Of a DNA stretch of 64,000 nucleotides, positions 21,892-35,785 are shown one piece after another. The DNA comes from Dimorphilus gyrociliatus. Its lineage: Eukaryota; Annelida; Polychaeta; Dinophilidae. Under the pieces are notes generated by a model that saw only the letters and a list, made by a program, of their open reading frames with translations, searched no databases and had not been told where the DNA came from. The position numbers and the translations under genes are program-made. Location of the stretch: the NCBI GenBank assembly GCA_904063045.1, contig CAJFCJ010000005.1:1209167-1273166 (forward strand), written 5' to 3'. How positions within the stretch are numbered: position 1 is the first letter of the stretch; every line of letters starts with the position of its first letter.

Positions 21892-24800
21892 ATGTCTTCA
21901 ACCCAAAAGGATACAACTTTTACAAAAATTTTTGTCGGAGGCTTGCCTTATCATACGACTGATGAAACTTTACGAGATTTCTTTATCCAATTCGGAGAAA
22001 TAGAAGAGGCAGTAGTGATCACAGAACGGTCAACTTCAAAAAGTCGCGGTTATGGTTTCGTGAGTGAAATCTATTTATTAAAAATATGCTCAGTTTTTTA
22101 TAATATCAATCTTATAGGTGACAATGGCTGATAGACTTGGCGCAGAGAGAGCTTGTAAAGACCCTAACCCGATTATCGATGGTCGAAAGGCAAATGTGAA
22201 TTTAGCTTATCTAGGTGCCAAACCTCGTGTAGTAGCAGGTATTTCTTATTAAATAATTTTATATTTTGCTATTTATCCTACAACACTGCGGTATAGTCAA
22301 CGATTAGCCAATTGTGGCTTTATGTAGGTCGGTTCTTTTGTCCGACAAATTCCTTCAATATCGTTCGCCGTCAGCTAAGCAACTACTATTTGCGATTAAT
22401 GGTAAAATCAAAATATCAATATAAACAAGTAAATAAGTTATAAAAATAAGATTACAATATTTAAATAAAAATAAATCTAAAAATTTAGTACTAATTAGTT
22501 AGCACAGGTTACGTTTATTGAATGTCTTATAACTGCAAAAAAGAATAAGGTACTTGAATATTAGGCCAATTTGGGTGCTGTCTAGATAAAGACGCGACAC
22601 ACGTGTTCAACAGATTTTTGTATAGGTAGTATATAACCGGAAACGAAGCCCCTTATGTGCAGTATAGACAATGACTGCGTCAATGATAGGGACGAGAGCG
22701 TTTGAAAAATATATTGATCAACGTCGCGTCAATTGATTTAGCCGTCCCATTGTTATATATACTGTGTACCTACTACGTTGTCTATAATCCATGTATACAG
22801 TTATATATATATATATATATAAAGATCCAAATATAAATACTCCTATTTAAGGTAGTGTGTATGTACAAGAGAGAAATACAGGGTGTAGAGTAGTTCTTCG
22901 TCGAGTATAAGAATAGAGAGTAGATATTTCGTATTACAAAATGTACCACGTGAAATTTATTAGTCTCAGATCCTTTACAGTTAAATATTCAAATTTTTAT
23001 ATGTATGTAGTTCTCTCTTGTTATGTGTGACTTATCTTGGTCGTAAAACGTCGCCCTTAAGTTTTTCACGCGGTCGCTCCTTGAACGTGATTGAAAGGCG
23101 ACAAAGAGTTAGGTCAATCGCATATGTATATACCAGCTGACGAGTTTGAACACGTTCGCATACAACGCATTGAAGAAAGCATTAAAATCGCCTCGGCCTT
23201 ATTATTACTTGAGGATGTTTTAATCCACACACGCCTCAACAGGTTCTCCACTCGCCCTCGCCGCCGCCGCAGCCAAGCTAAACTATCCTACTTTACACTC
23301 TCAAATTGTCGCTGGGTAAGTTTTTTAATTGAGAAATATTCTCTTCACATCAACAGTATATAAATTATCAATTTAAAACTATTATTATATTATATACAGT
23401 AGTATACGTATATGATATATAAATCAACATTGCCAGATAAAGTGTCAGGGAGGCGTCTAAAATTAGACGGTAATTTTCAGAGTGTTAGTGTGCGTGTGGC
23501 GTTTATACATATGCAGTCACATATATTATATTTCTTTTTTTCTCTCCTGTATCAATTACGCCATCAAGTCTTCAATTTTCTTACATACTAACTAACCCCC
23601 AGTCAACCGTCTACGTTCAAATTGCCCAAATAATCAATGCGACTATTCGTATTTTTCAATAGCTAATCCACTAAGATAATCCTTCTAATCCATCGAAGGA
23701 GAGATCGTATTGACGACGCTTTTTCTGCTGATAGAAAACATGTGCCTTCTTAGTGAGCTATTTCAGGCAGCATCTCGGTCTGTTCTAAAAATACATTCCT
23801 CGAAATCTTAGCTGGTGAAACCTGAAACGGACCGCCAGCTCTTCTTATCGCATACTCGCCGCACCTACACAAACAATTTCGCCTTCTGCGCAGCTCACAA
23901 AATACTATATATATATATATTTTAACCTCGTATAATTTTATATACATAATAGTTTTAAATGCCTTAATCGCTCATGGATACTGTTTATTTTTCCTATAAC
24001 TGGGTTCATAAGCAGTATTCAACAAAAACAGTATTTTTCCCCAAGCAAAGTATTTTAAGCGCTAGCCGTAAAAGTGTAAGACTAAATTTAGAAGTATAAC
24101 CGAAAGCGTACACCGTATATCCCCTTCACATACCTGCAACTCGATAATTTATCAGCCGCGGTTTCTCATCAAATAATCATGCACGCGCTGAAAGCTACAG
24201 TTCATTTCTTTGTCTATATATTCATCTGTAACACCAAATAGTCTATTTTTTCGTATAATGTGTTTTAAGTGTTTTTAATTTGAACGAGAGCCTTGTAGTT
24301 TTATACATTTACATTGTACATCTTTATATATATATATACACTTATACATAAAGTATGTATAATTGCATATGCATATCCCGTATATATATATTAATATAAT
24401 ATATATAAATAAATATATATATATATATATAAATGTATTTGTATATATTTACATTTTATAACTCACTTTCCTGACATAACGAAAAATCATGACTTAAAGC
24501 GTAAAAGTTTACTTTTTACGAATATCGTATTTTTTCAATAAAAGTAAAGTTTGAGTCAAGATATGACGGGGCAAAAAGATGCTGTAACTTTTATATACTC
24601 TACAATACTAGAATGATTTTTGCTGTGCATTGATTTCTACGTTACAAAAGCTTGATAGTGGTGAAGTGAGAAGACTACCATGAGTTTCTGACTTTCAAAT
24701 TATAAGAAATTCTTATTTCTGCTCACAGTTTACCGCAATACTTCTACGCTGCGTCATCACCTTATGTTACAACGCCAGGAATTTTGTCTGTAGCGCCCCA

Positions 24801-25113
24801 TTCGCCACTCTCGCCAACTGCAACAGCAACAAGTCCTCTCCTGGAATATTCAGGTGTTGCTGCTGCTGCTGCTGCGGCTAATGCTTCGTCTTTGAACACA
24901 ACAGCAGCTACAGCTTCTCAACTTCCTACAGGATATGAGGCCGCTGCAGCTGCATATCAATACGCATACGCAGCTCCTTATACTTATGCAACTGTACCAC
25001 AACAACTGACTGCTGCTGCCGCACTTCCAACAGCCTACCAAGCACAAGCAGCAGTGAATTTGGCTGCCGCTCATTCTCAAGCAGCCGCTGCGGCAACCGA
25101 CAGAATTCAGTAA
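21892..25113 (+). CDS. RBM24: RBM24/RBM38-type RNA-binding protein
   Basis: Exons 21892-22059, 22118-22238, 23243-23315 and 24729-25113 join exactly to 248 residues. A single N-terminal RRM spans about residues 9-85, with RNP2 (KIFVGGL) and RNP1 (KSRGYGFV) intact. The stretch through [20 protein letters not shown] is close to identical to vertebrate RBM24/38 as I know them. The C-terminal half is rich in alanine and tyrosine and ends TDRIQ, the family's conserved tail (TDRMQ in vertebrates). These proteins bind GU-rich RNA and control splicing, stability and translation, notably in muscle. Start taken at the ATG of [12 protein letters not shown], which aligns with the family start; an earlier in-frame ATG is probably 5' UTR. 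Confidence 0.95.
22239..23242 (+). other. RBM24-like intron 2
   Basis: About 1 kb, entered by GTATTT and left by CAACAG. It contains a short (TA)n run at 22802-22820. No further exon or gene is supported. Confidence 0.55.
23316..24728 (+). other. RBM24-like intron 3
   Basis: About 1.4 kb with GTAAGT donor and CTCACAG acceptor. Strongly AT-rich with several short TA runs near 24320-24430. Long introns are rare at this locus; both sit in this RNA-binding gene, so splicing regulation is possible. Confidence 0.55.
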
Positions 25114-25523
25114 AAGAAATACCTATTATAGTGCCATATGGACACGCTACAGTGGTAGATATTAGACACATGCTAAATTGCTAATCTTTGTTGTTTTATT
25201 TTCTCTAATCATCCAAATTTCATAATTCTTTAGCGACATTCAGTTACAGTTAAATATTATTGAAAGTTGTACTTAAAGTTTTTACAAGTGATGTATGTAT
25301 AATATAATATATATAATTTAGCATATTGTTAACAGTTATGAAACATGTAATTTATTAAATATTGCTATGCAAGAAATTGTGTCTTAATGAAAAATTGTAT
25401 GAAGCCTCATTGTAAGAGAAAGTATAAATGTAGCTATTCTTTAAATATGCAGTTACCATTTGAATGCTGTAGATAGTTTTGGTTGTAAGAAGTATTTAAT
25501 ATCAAATATATGCAGTACATATA

Positions 25524-25557
<34 letters not shown>

Positions 25558-27514
25558 TGTATATTAACTTTAAGTCTAACTCTAGCTATTTATTGGTGCG
25601 ATTCATGTATAATTATATGTTATAGTCTGTTTATAATCTAGTATTGAATCTCTAAACATTTTTATTCTATTCATAAATGTGCCGTATCGCATAAAAATGT
25701 ATTGTAAGATGACTAGAGGATTATGGTATTTCAGTAAAAGTCAAACCTTGTACAGATATAATGCGCAACGTGCCTTCCAAACAATGTAACGTTAAGAATT
25801 TATATGATACAATACAATCAGCAAGCTATCAAAAGATGTTTCTTCGATTTTCCACTTTTTAATTCTTCTCGTGAATGTACAACTAGAAAATTCTCTTTGT
25901 TATTTACTTCAATTTATCTGACTTCAATTTTTTTCATTTTATATATATTTGAATATCAATTTGATATATAGAAACAAAGCCGTTTAAAATTATCCCAATA
26001 TCCTTATTATTTACCTGTTTGCTTGAAAAATTCTTGACAATATTCACGAACAATTTCTTTTGAAATTACAAAGCACTACAATCGTTTTTGTCTTATTACA
26101 ATTCAACAACTGACGCATACGCTACTGAAACTTTGTAGTTGCCGAACGAATAATCAGTTGATTGACTAGTCAATACATCTCAGGATTCATAATGGTCTAA
26201 GTTTATATATACATATATAATAGTTAGTTGTTTATTACTTTAGGATATACGCTTGACAAACGATACCCATACTGGGCATGCATTTTACATGATAGTCACT
26301 TGTTTGTCGCCAGGTGAGTATTAGGGTAATAAGGAGCTATCCTATGTAATCGAATAAAGTATGTTAATGCATCCTAGCTCCCTTTAACGAAATTGATGGA
26401 AAGTTTGTGTTTGAATGTCGAGCGGTGTTTTTAAAGTCAATAAATGAATAGGATTTTCTGCATCTGTACACAGGTGGATGAGCGTGGCAAACAATTTGAC
26501 ATTATTTGCTGTATTAGGGTGTGGTTGTCTAACTTTTTATCCAGTTATAAATTGATTCATATTTGGATAAAATAAAAAATGAAGTCTGGCGCAAATTGAT
26601 GATTGCTTTTTAATAAGTGCTCAATATTGTGTTGATTTCGTGCACTTGTTGGCCATTGCGCTATTACGTATGCTCAGAATCAATCTTTGTTCAGCAGGTA
26701 AATCGATAAAATTGTTCAATGATCTTGTCGTAAATTATTTCGAAACCGCCTCTATAGTATGAATTATTCATCGACTCCTCCCAATTTGCTGTCAATTTTC
26801 TTCATGACTGACAGCAGTTTTCTTCAACTCTAAATTCGATAGGATTTTACGATTTTTTTGTGGCTTTTACTCTTTGAGAGTTTACTTAAACAGCTTTAAA
26901 TATTCTCAATTATCTGTGATCTGCCAATATATCAGTAGTACAGATTTTAAAATATAATATTCTGGGTTCAGATTAAGATATTTGAACTATGTTTTCTCGA
27001 TTGTTTGAACAGAGCAAATCATTAAGGTAATTATCCATTGTTCAGTTATTAAAGAATAAAGTAGGCGATTCCTTTGTCCTATAACGAGAACAATGGAAAG
27101 ACGACTGTCCAACTGAATGAGGACATATTTCTTCATACAATAACTTGTATCTATTATTAAAGCGACCGTGTGGTATAAGTAAACATGCAGCAACAAGTTT
27201 TCATTCGTCGAACTGAACAACAATGCAAAGACTTTAATCAGTTTAATACTTATTGCTTCGATTTTGAATGGACATTAGTTACGAGGCGATTATCATGCTA
27301 TAAATCTTGTGTAGACATGAAATAACCCCTAAATAGTCTCAAATCTTCCAAATTAGAAATGTAGACAACTATGAAAACTTATCAGCGTCAAAAATTTTTG
27401 CTAATAAAAATTTAAATAAGTGTAAATAGTAAGACTAATAACAATGCATAACAATTTAACAAACATGTTTTGTTGATTGTTTAAAGAAACACTTAATAGG
27501 AAATATATTATAGA
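25114..27514. other. 3' UTR and intergenic region between convergent genes
   Basis: Downstream of the RBM24-like stop the sequence is AT-rich and includes a (TA)n run at 25531-25557, consistent with a long 3' UTR. No coding region is supported before the CCDC102 stop. Confidence 0.5.
25531..25557. repeat. (TA)n microsatellite
   Basis: 27-base uninterrupted TA run in the probable 3' UTR of the RBM24-like gene. Confidence 0.9.
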
Positions 27515-29303
27515 TTATGCTACTTCATCTTCGCTTGGATCAGTTGAAGCTGTAGTAAAGCCTTTCAAACTTGACGATCTGGAAGATTGAAGGGAGGCAT
27601 TCCCACATAGTATTCTAAACAATTTGGAAATTAATTTGCTTAGGTCTAAAACAAAATTATTTATATTACTTTGATTCCAAATGCTTCACTTGAACTTGTA
27701 GATTTTCAACTTGAACTTGTAATTCGTCGTTTGTACTTTGTAGCCTTCGAACCTGATTTGATTGCATATCAACCTAAAATTAAGGAGAGTATTAGCTTTA
27801 TGTATGAGTACTTTGTTTTACAAACATCGCTTTGTGATTGTGACAATTCTATCTTAAGTTCGTCTACACGTAAACGTAGATGTTTAACTTCAGTTTCATA
27901 TTGTTCTGCACGCTTATTAGAATGCTCAAGATCCTGTTTTTTCTCTTGCAAGGAGGATTTCAACTTTGAATTTGAATGTTTTAATTGAGCGTTGTCCTAA
28001 GAGAAAAATTGTATATTCTTATACACAATAAATTAATATGATAATCAATTGACCCACTTTGGCTTTTGTGTTGAGTTCTTCTGTTAATGATTGGATTTGC
28101 TTGTCATGATTTTCAGACAAGGAAATACGACGTTGAAGGCTCTCCTCGAGTGCGGATACATCATTCAGTAATTGTTTATTTTTTCGTTCGATTGCTATTT
28201 TTTCACTTTCCAGTCGCTCACGCTTGCTATATTCATCAGCACTCTCTTTTTGAGCAGCAACAAGCTGTTTATTTTTTAAATAGAATATATAAAATCTGTA
28301 TTCATTTATTTAGGTAGAACCTGTTCTCGTAAAATATTAATTTTTTCCTCTGTCTTTTGCAAGTCGCTTTCATTGTCGGTGGACGTTTCAGAAAATTTAT
28401 CGATATTTGTTTTCTGCAGTATAATAAATTAACTATTTAGAAATTTTTAAAAAAACATGTCAAATCAACGTTACTTGGTTGTTATGCTTTAAATCTTCAT
28501 ATTTTTTCTTTAAAGCAATCAGGTCTTTCTGTAAAGTACTAATAGTTGTTGTAAGAATTTCCTTTTCTCTGAAAAATATTTCTGTAAGCAAATTTCAAAA
28601 CACATGCAGAGCTAAGTTACCGTTGGTCTGCTTCTAATAATCGTTCAGCTTGATCCAATTTTACTTTTAGCTGAGAAAAATCATCATTACTATTTTTTTT
28701 ATCAGAAAATTCTGATTTAGAGCTTGATTTCGAGCTATCGGTTCTACTTTCTCTACTGCGACTTCTGTGCGACGGACTAGTGGTTTCTGGTTTAGGATCA
28801 GTAGGTAGATCTTCAAGAGATTTCAAAGAGCTTTTTGAGATTCTGTCTACGTTTTCTTCGTCTTTATGCAAACTCCTTCCAGTGGAAGTGTTTAACACAT
28901 TAACAGAGCTGTTTGATAAATCCTGCTTGAATTTGTTGTCTTTGGTGACTGCTTCATATCTAGCCCTTAACTTTTTATAGTCATCCTTTAATTTTTTATA
29001 ATCAGAATGCTTACGTGACCATTTTGAACGCCACTGATTGGTACAATCAGCCCACCACTTCATGGTCTTTTCCATTTGATTAGCTCGAGTTCTTGTTTCC
29101 TCTAATTCTGTTAGGAGAATATTTTCTTTAACTGAACATTCATCAGATCTAGATTCCCTCGGAGGTAGAGGAGGTGGCTTTCGTCTCTCTGGTGTCAACG
29201 GGTGATTCCTTTCTTTTTCTAAGACAGGAGGAGCTGATATTCTTGAAGATCTTGGTAAGGGTTGACTATAAGCATCAGGTTTTGGTGGGATAACAGGATT
29301 CAT
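27515..29303 (-). CDS. CCDC102A: CCDC102-type coiled-coil protein
   Basis: Exons 29303-28621, 28568-28475, 28413-28321, 28264-28058, 27996-27826, 27773-27670 and 27614-27515 join exactly to 483 residues. The diagnostic block is at about residues 70-105: ELEETRTRANQMEKTMKWW followed by ADCTNQWRSKWS, which corresponds to the conserved '[25 protein letters not shown]' region of vertebrate CCDC102. A proline-rich N-terminus (KPPPLPPRE) precedes it; a Ser/Arg-rich linker and then almost continuous coiled coil follow; the acidic tail ends STDPSEDEVA. Vertebrate family members are linked to centrosomes and myosin-like coiled coils. Six introns of about 50 to 90 bases split the coiled coil. Confidence 0.9.
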
Positions 29304-30429
29304 AGTAGTTACAAATATTTTAGTTCGTTTAGAAAAAAGCTATTGCATCTTATAGCAAATAAAAATCGATGTAAATTTGGAAAATATTAAGTAATTTCAG
29401 TGAAATTTGGCCGATCATAATTAACCGGAAGTTTGATAGGGCGCTGCCATAATTCTTTGCCTGTATATTGTGGCTCTTCATGTGAACAATATAACTGCTG
29501 TCATCTATTGGACTTTTCAAAATAAATATTTTAGTTATTCGAACTTGTTTTTTAATAAAAATAATTGTTTAATTACTATCCCATTTTAATAGAATATTTT
29601 AATATTTTATACTATAAAAGAAAGTATTTAAAAAATTCCATTTCAACTTTTTCAGACTTTCTATAAAGTTTTTCGGTCAAAAATACCACTGAGAAAATAA
29701 CCCTATATATAATAAAATTAGATGATCTTCATCTCTAAAAATTGACTAAATATACTAAAATATATCTTTCAATATAATATAGATTTACTGTAGATGGCGA
29801 CATTTTTGGTGCGCATGCGTATAATGAATCAGGCTTTTGCCTTTTCATTTTCCTCGAAAAATTAAGCGTTTTTTGACTATATTTTGCATTGCTGTGTTAT
29901 GGTATAGAAATAGATCTGATAACTGGTGCGTATTTATTCTATTGCGATAAAAAATTTTAATCCAAGTAATTTTTATACGACTTATTCCGATGCAATTGAA
30001 GGGCGTATGATTTTGAGCAATTTTTTACTTGATTTAATTAGTACATGCAATGACGAAAAAGATGTTATTTAATTTAAACATCAACAAAATACTCTCAACT
30101 GATATACATTTAGTTTTGGCTCTTGGACGTCATAATTTTTAGATTGTAAAGCGAAAGGAAGCAGCTAAAACGCATTCTCTTTCCAAGTATATTAGTCGCC
30201 ATTTTGGTAGAGAATTTGCGGCACACGTGTTTTGTCCCAAAAGATACCTTTTAGTGACAAGCTTGTTGGTTTAAATTAAAGCTTTAAATTATGTTATGCT
30301 AGTCGGGCAGATAATTGCATTTATTAATTTTTCTAATTTTAGCTGGTTATATGTAACGTGTAAACTCCTGCGTCGTATATCAGTCTATAACCATGACACT
30401 TTTGCAATTTTTGCAGCTAACCGTCCACC
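29304..30429. other. Divergent intergenic region
   Basis: About 1.1 kb between CCDC102 (leftward) and the brat-type gene (rightward), so it carries both promoters. A pyrimidine-rich TTTTTGCAG just 12 bases before the brat start codon suggests a 5' UTR intron or trans-splice acceptor. Confidence 0.5.
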
Positions 30430-33400
30430 ATGTCTGAAAGCATACGTAGTCTTGAAGAAACGTTCGGTAAGCTAGACGCTCAAGAATTAGAGACGATTGA
30501 AAAGCTGAATTGTTCTGAACCGGAAACAACTATCAATGGCGAAGATTACGACCGTTCGTCAACTCCAACCGATGACAGTGGAACGGGTAGTCAGAATAAT
30601 AATGTGAATCCACAGTTCCGATGTGAACTTTGTCATGAAACACTAGTTTCTCCTAGAATTCTATTGTGTTTACATGAATTCTGCTCAGCTTGCTTGGAAA
30701 AGAAAGCGAAAGAGACGCAAGATGAAGATTGTACTTTGAGTCTACAGGTTTGTTTCAAGACAATTATTTTGAATTGAAATTTTATTATTGCTTTTACAGT
30801 TGTTGGAATGTCCAGAGTGCGGTCAGACGACGCCACTCGGAGAACGAGGGGTGTCGGGACTAGAATTAGATCACGTGATATCTATGCTAATAGATATTGA
30901 CGGAATTAAGGAAGGACGGAAATTGTTATGCACAAGTTGCAAGTTTAAAGAAAATGCGGTTGCAAGATGCAATGACTGTGCAACTTTTCTCTGTGCAAAT
31001 TGCGTTACTGCTCATAACTATATGAGGTGTTTTGAAAAGCACCAAGTCGTTGCTATCAACGAATTACAAAGTTTGTGCGATGACCATCTAAAAAATAAAC
31101 CGCTAGCGTGCCAAGTTCATCCCGCCGATTCATTGCAATATTTTTGCAGTAGTTGCCAAGTGCTTGCCTGTACTGAATGCTTGTACAGCCAGCACAAGGA
31201 TCATCCTTGTGACAGAGTACAAGATGTGGCTGGTCGGTATTCATCTGAACTTCAGCAAATGATAACTCAAGGGCAGTCGAAGCTCTCTGTATGTCAGACC
31301 ACAGCGGATCAGCTTATGGGTCAATTACAACAATTGGAAGAAGAAAGACAAGATGCTAAGAGTGCCATTAACGAGGCATTCCATAGTTACAAAGCTATTA
31401 TAAAAGAGATAGAAGAGCAAACCCTAAAGGAATTAGAAGAACTCCATCAAGCTCAGAGATCAGCTATAATGGAGGCAGTAGAAAAAGTGAATAAAACGCA
31501 GGAGAGATTGGAACATGCTTATAAATTCACTGAACGGACTCTGACAATGGGTAGCGGTGCTCAGGTAATTTATTTGAGATATATTAATGCATACTTTCTG
31601 TTATATTAGCAATTCACAACTTGAGCAACTCACAAACCACGTCAGTAAAATGCATCACTTTTGAGTACTTTTCTAATTTCTTTCGAAAAGTGCCAAGCGG
31701 TGGTGCTAAATAGACTACATAAATTTATCATTTTGTTATATATAATATTTTATAATAATTTAAATGGATGTAACATCTCTTTAGATGCTGGCGTTACGAC
31801 ATGTTATAACATCTCAGCTACTAACATTAATAAACAACACCCCTGCACCCGATGTGAGCGTTAGCATTAAATTCTCGTGCAACATCGATGAGTTTCGTCA
31901 AGCCGTTAAGGCCAATTTTGGAACATTCAGCGAAGCTCAAAAACCAATCAAGAAAACTACTCCACCTCCAGTCAATTCATCTAATCAGGAGGAAAAAGCG
32001 ATTTCACGTCAAATGTCAATTCCTAGATCTTACAAGGAAGATATTGCAACCACATTCGTTCCATCATCAGGTGTTCGACCTGTTCAAGGAATCGGTAGCT
32101 TGAGCATGACCACACCTTCTTCAACTGTGGTTCCGGAGCCAATTGGTCATTTTAATCCAGACTATTTGAATGAGTAAGTTCATTATGCTTTAATTCAATA
32201 AATATTATATTCTGTCCAAATTACAGAGTAAACAGTACTACTTACACGAAAGCTAATAGTCTGGGGCCGATAGGTTCCAATCTTATGAATTCTGCAGTAG
32301 GTGGTGATAGAGCTCCCCCACCTGGACTAGGATCTCGTTCCTCGAGCAGAAATTCGTTTAGTCCAACTATGTGTGATAGTGGAATTAGCATGGAAGCGGC
32401 AGCAAATTCAGTCGCAAATGGAACTAATACTTTTGCTCAAGCTTTAACAAAGCAAATTAGTTCAAATGTGCCTTCCACCGATTCATTCTCAACAAGTCAT
32501 TGGACAAATGCCTTTGACTCCACTGGTTCTGTTACATCCAGTTCGAAATTATATTCAATTGACATGCCGGGTTGGTATTCTTTAATTCTCTTTCGTCATG
32601 ACAGATAACTGAAGTAATTTTTATCTAGGTTTTGATTATCTGCAATCTAATAATAATCCGTTTGGAGGAACCCGAAGTTCTTCTTCTTCAACTTTATTCA
32701 ACAATCTTGATACCGTTGGAACCTCTTTCAACACGCGGGCAACAAATTCTGTTCTCAACAGTCAGGCTTCCAGTTTTATACCGACGTCGTATAGCGCGTC
32801 TTCCGATTCTGCTGCTTTGCCCGCGAGGTCTCAATCGAGAATGTCTACTATGCAAATTCGATGGAAATTCGGCCAATTGGGTCCATCAAAGTCGCAGTTC
32901 AATTCTCCCCACGGTTTTTGCTTGGGTGTTGATGAAGAAATTGTTGTTGCTGACACTAATAATCATAGAGTTCAGATTTTCGACAAAAGTGGAGAGTTTA
33001 TGTACCAGTTTGGAACTCCTGGTAGAGATGAAGGTCAATTGTGGTATCCAAGAAAGGTAGCCGTGATAAAGAATATGGGAAAGTTTGTTGTCTGTGACAG
33101 AGGATCAGAGAGATCTAGAATGCAAATTTTCACGAAGACTGGCCACTTCATGAAGAAGATAGCAATTCGGTATATTGATATTGTGGCTGGCTTAGCGATC
33201 AAGCCAGATGGATCAATTGTTGCTGTTGACTCTGTCTCACCCACTGTTTTTGTTATCAGTGACAACGGAGATTTAGAGAAGTGGTTTGATTGCAGTAATT
33301 ATATGCGAGAACCAAGCGATATCGCTGTAAATTCAACGGAATTTTTTGTGTGCGATTTTAAGGGTCACTGTGTCGTTGTCTTTAACTTTCAAGGAGAGTT

Positions 33401-33738
33401 TCAAAGACGAATTGGTTGTGAAAGCATTACCAACTTTCCAAATGGTATCGATATATCTTCAAGTGGAGATATCCTTGTGGGAGATTCCCATGGAAATAGA
33501 TTTCATGTGGCCATTTTCCAAAAAGATGGAACTCTAATTGGTGAATTTGAGTGCCCATATGTTAAAGTATCAAGATGCTGTGGGCTCAAAGTGACTTCTG
33601 AGGGTTACGTTGTTACGTAAGTAATGCAATATTTCAATAATGAATAGTCGTTTTAGAAAAAATTTACACTTCTTCAACAGTTTGGCGAAAAACAACCATC
33701 ATGTACTGGTTCTGAACACCCTGTACCTTCCTCCTTAA
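30430..33738 (+). CDS. brat: Brat-type TRIM-NHL translational regulator with RING
   Basis: Exons 30430-30747, 30800-31564, 31785-32173, 32227-32570, 32629-33616 and 33681-33738 join exactly to 953 residues. Order of domains: a RING finger ([16 protein letters not shown]-x-HEFCSAC ... CPECG, about 64-115), two B-boxes (from [17 protein letters not shown]), a coiled coil (about 250-350), a disordered Ser/Thr/Pro linker, and a six-bladed NHL propeller at the C-terminus beginning [12 protein letters not shown] signatures include [40 protein letters not shown] and NFPNGIDIS, and the protein ends [15 protein letters not shown]. The propeller is extremely close to Drosophila Brat, which binds mRNA and represses translation in neural stem cells. 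Drosophila Brat lost the RING; this protein keeps all visible zinc ligands, so E3 ubiquitin ligase activity is possible. Confidence 0.95.
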
Positions 33739-35785
33739 AGAAGATCAATAAATCTCGCATTTTTTATAACAATCGAATTATCCACCTACGAAAAATCGTA
33801 AGTTGTGATTGTATCAAAGAGCTTGAAACAACGACTAGTTGTACAGATCCTGTGCTGCTGAGTTGTGATCAAAGTATTTGTTTTATTCCTCTTAGCCAAA
33901 ACAACTAAATTCGTAATAGTTGTTCAGTCGAAGACTTTAACGAATCAGTCTTATACTGTTTACCTTTTTTTCTATACGTGTACAATAATCACATTCCTGC
34001 ATGTTTTTTGTAAAGAAAGAAATTTCGCGAGTTGATCGATTCGATGCTTATTTTTGACTAAAGTTCCATACATTTACTGGCATCGTGTCATTTGTTTTTA
34101 TCGTTATTTTTTTCCGTTTTATTTCGTACATTTACCGCGTACTATTGTACTGTAAGCTGTTATTTTGTAGATTGCTTTATTGCTATATTTTTGTAACGTT
34201 TTATATACGCCATTTAGGAGACTTTTTCTATTTAAATATGCATGTATATATCTATTTATATACATTCATATATATGTATATATATATATATTTATATATT
34301 TATACCTTCATATATATAAATGCATGCATATATATATTCATGCGTAGATATATATGTAATTATTTTCATATAGATATATGTATTATGTATATATATTATA
34401 TATTTATTGACAAATTCTAAAGAAATTTCGGCTCGAAACGAAGATTTTTTTTAAATACTTACATATTTGGAAAAGCAGCCGAGGTCATTATATATATTTG
34501 AAAGGATGAAAAGTAAATGTTAATAAGCTGTTCTTTGCACCGAAAAGGTGATTGGTGCTGTTTGAAAATGTTCACAGTGTATACACTTTAAATGTATATA
34601 CGTATATATATTTATATATAAGTATATATACATATTTATAAATATATACGTTTTGTAAATTCCGTAACTCTTTTTATTCTTTGTGAACTGTAACTGCTCA
34701 CTTTACCGTTTTAATTCTTTAAACTACTACAGCCTGATATGTTGACTGGTAAAGGCTATCATTAATGAAACAGTCTGCATATATTGTTGTATTTTTTTTT
34801 TTTTAATTTTTGCCATTTCAATTAACATGCAGTATAATTATACAATGTAACGAATTACCTTCGTTACAAATCTAGCCGCTCAATTCAATATATATATATA
34901 TATATATACGGATGTGTTTATTGAGTGTATTATCTTAAATGTAATATGGTCCGAGTCTGTATGTATGTGTTGTTCACTAGTCAATTTGGTTTGTACGATG
35001 ACGTGATACGTGCCTTAAAAGGATGCTTTGATTACGCCATCTGATACAAAACAATTGCCTGATTTACCATGTTGATATTTTTTGTAGAAATTCCAATCAT
35101 AAGTACTGTTGAGTCATAATTTTTTGCTTTTGCTATGTATATTTCCTCTAACTTAGCTCCGACGGTTCGGATTATATATCGTATTATAATTTTTTTTGTA
35201 GTCGTTTTACTTTAAACGTTCACTTTATCTGTCTGGACTTTTACAGTACTGTCATATATATCTCATTTTTTTTTCTGCGCGACTTATTGTTGAAGCATTT
35301 ACTGTCTATATATTCTTTATTATAAATGTATACTCTATAGCAATAGTGTGCATTCGCGATCCCCTTTTGGGGTCAACCAAAAAAAATTGAAAAAAAAAAC
35401 ATTTATTGAATGCTTTATCACAATAATGTAATTTAAGAGTAAAGTCAGTATTGCAAACAATGATTTTTTTATGTTGATGTTTGTGAGACTATGCATCGTT
35501 TTAATGCAGGGTGATCTTTTTGTATTTATGATCCCCAAAATTATTCTTACTGTACTTTCGTATATAGTATATTCAAGTTTACATTGCGCACCGGTTCGGA
35601 AGGTGAAGAGCAACGAGGGCCGTTTTTTTTCTATACATTTTGCAGTGTTCAGGTGCAGCGCCCTTCCTTGCCCTTCTACTTCTAAACGATTATTACTATG
35701 TATATTATTCGGTATATGTTGTGGTTTTTTTATCGAAATAAAAGTGGAGTTTTCTCTACCAATTTCTGCTTTTTTTTATTTAAAC
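33739..35785 (+). other. Probable long 3' UTR of the brat-type gene
   Basis: Two kilobases of AT-rich sequence between the brat stop and the end of the convergent GatC gene. Many TA-rich runs are present (34240-34410, 34595-34650, 34889-34908). The only AATAAA-like signals are near the right end (for example around 35737). No coding region is supported. Confidence 0.5.

Noticed and set aside
24784-25171. Minus-strand frames opposite the Ala-rich RBM24 exon
   Set aside because: Cys/Ser-rich shadows of alanine codons; the plus strand ends with the family tail TDRIQ.
34085-34420. Plus-strand open frame rich in Tyr and Ile
   Set aside because: It is a translation of TA-rich sequence in the brat 3' UTR, not a protein.
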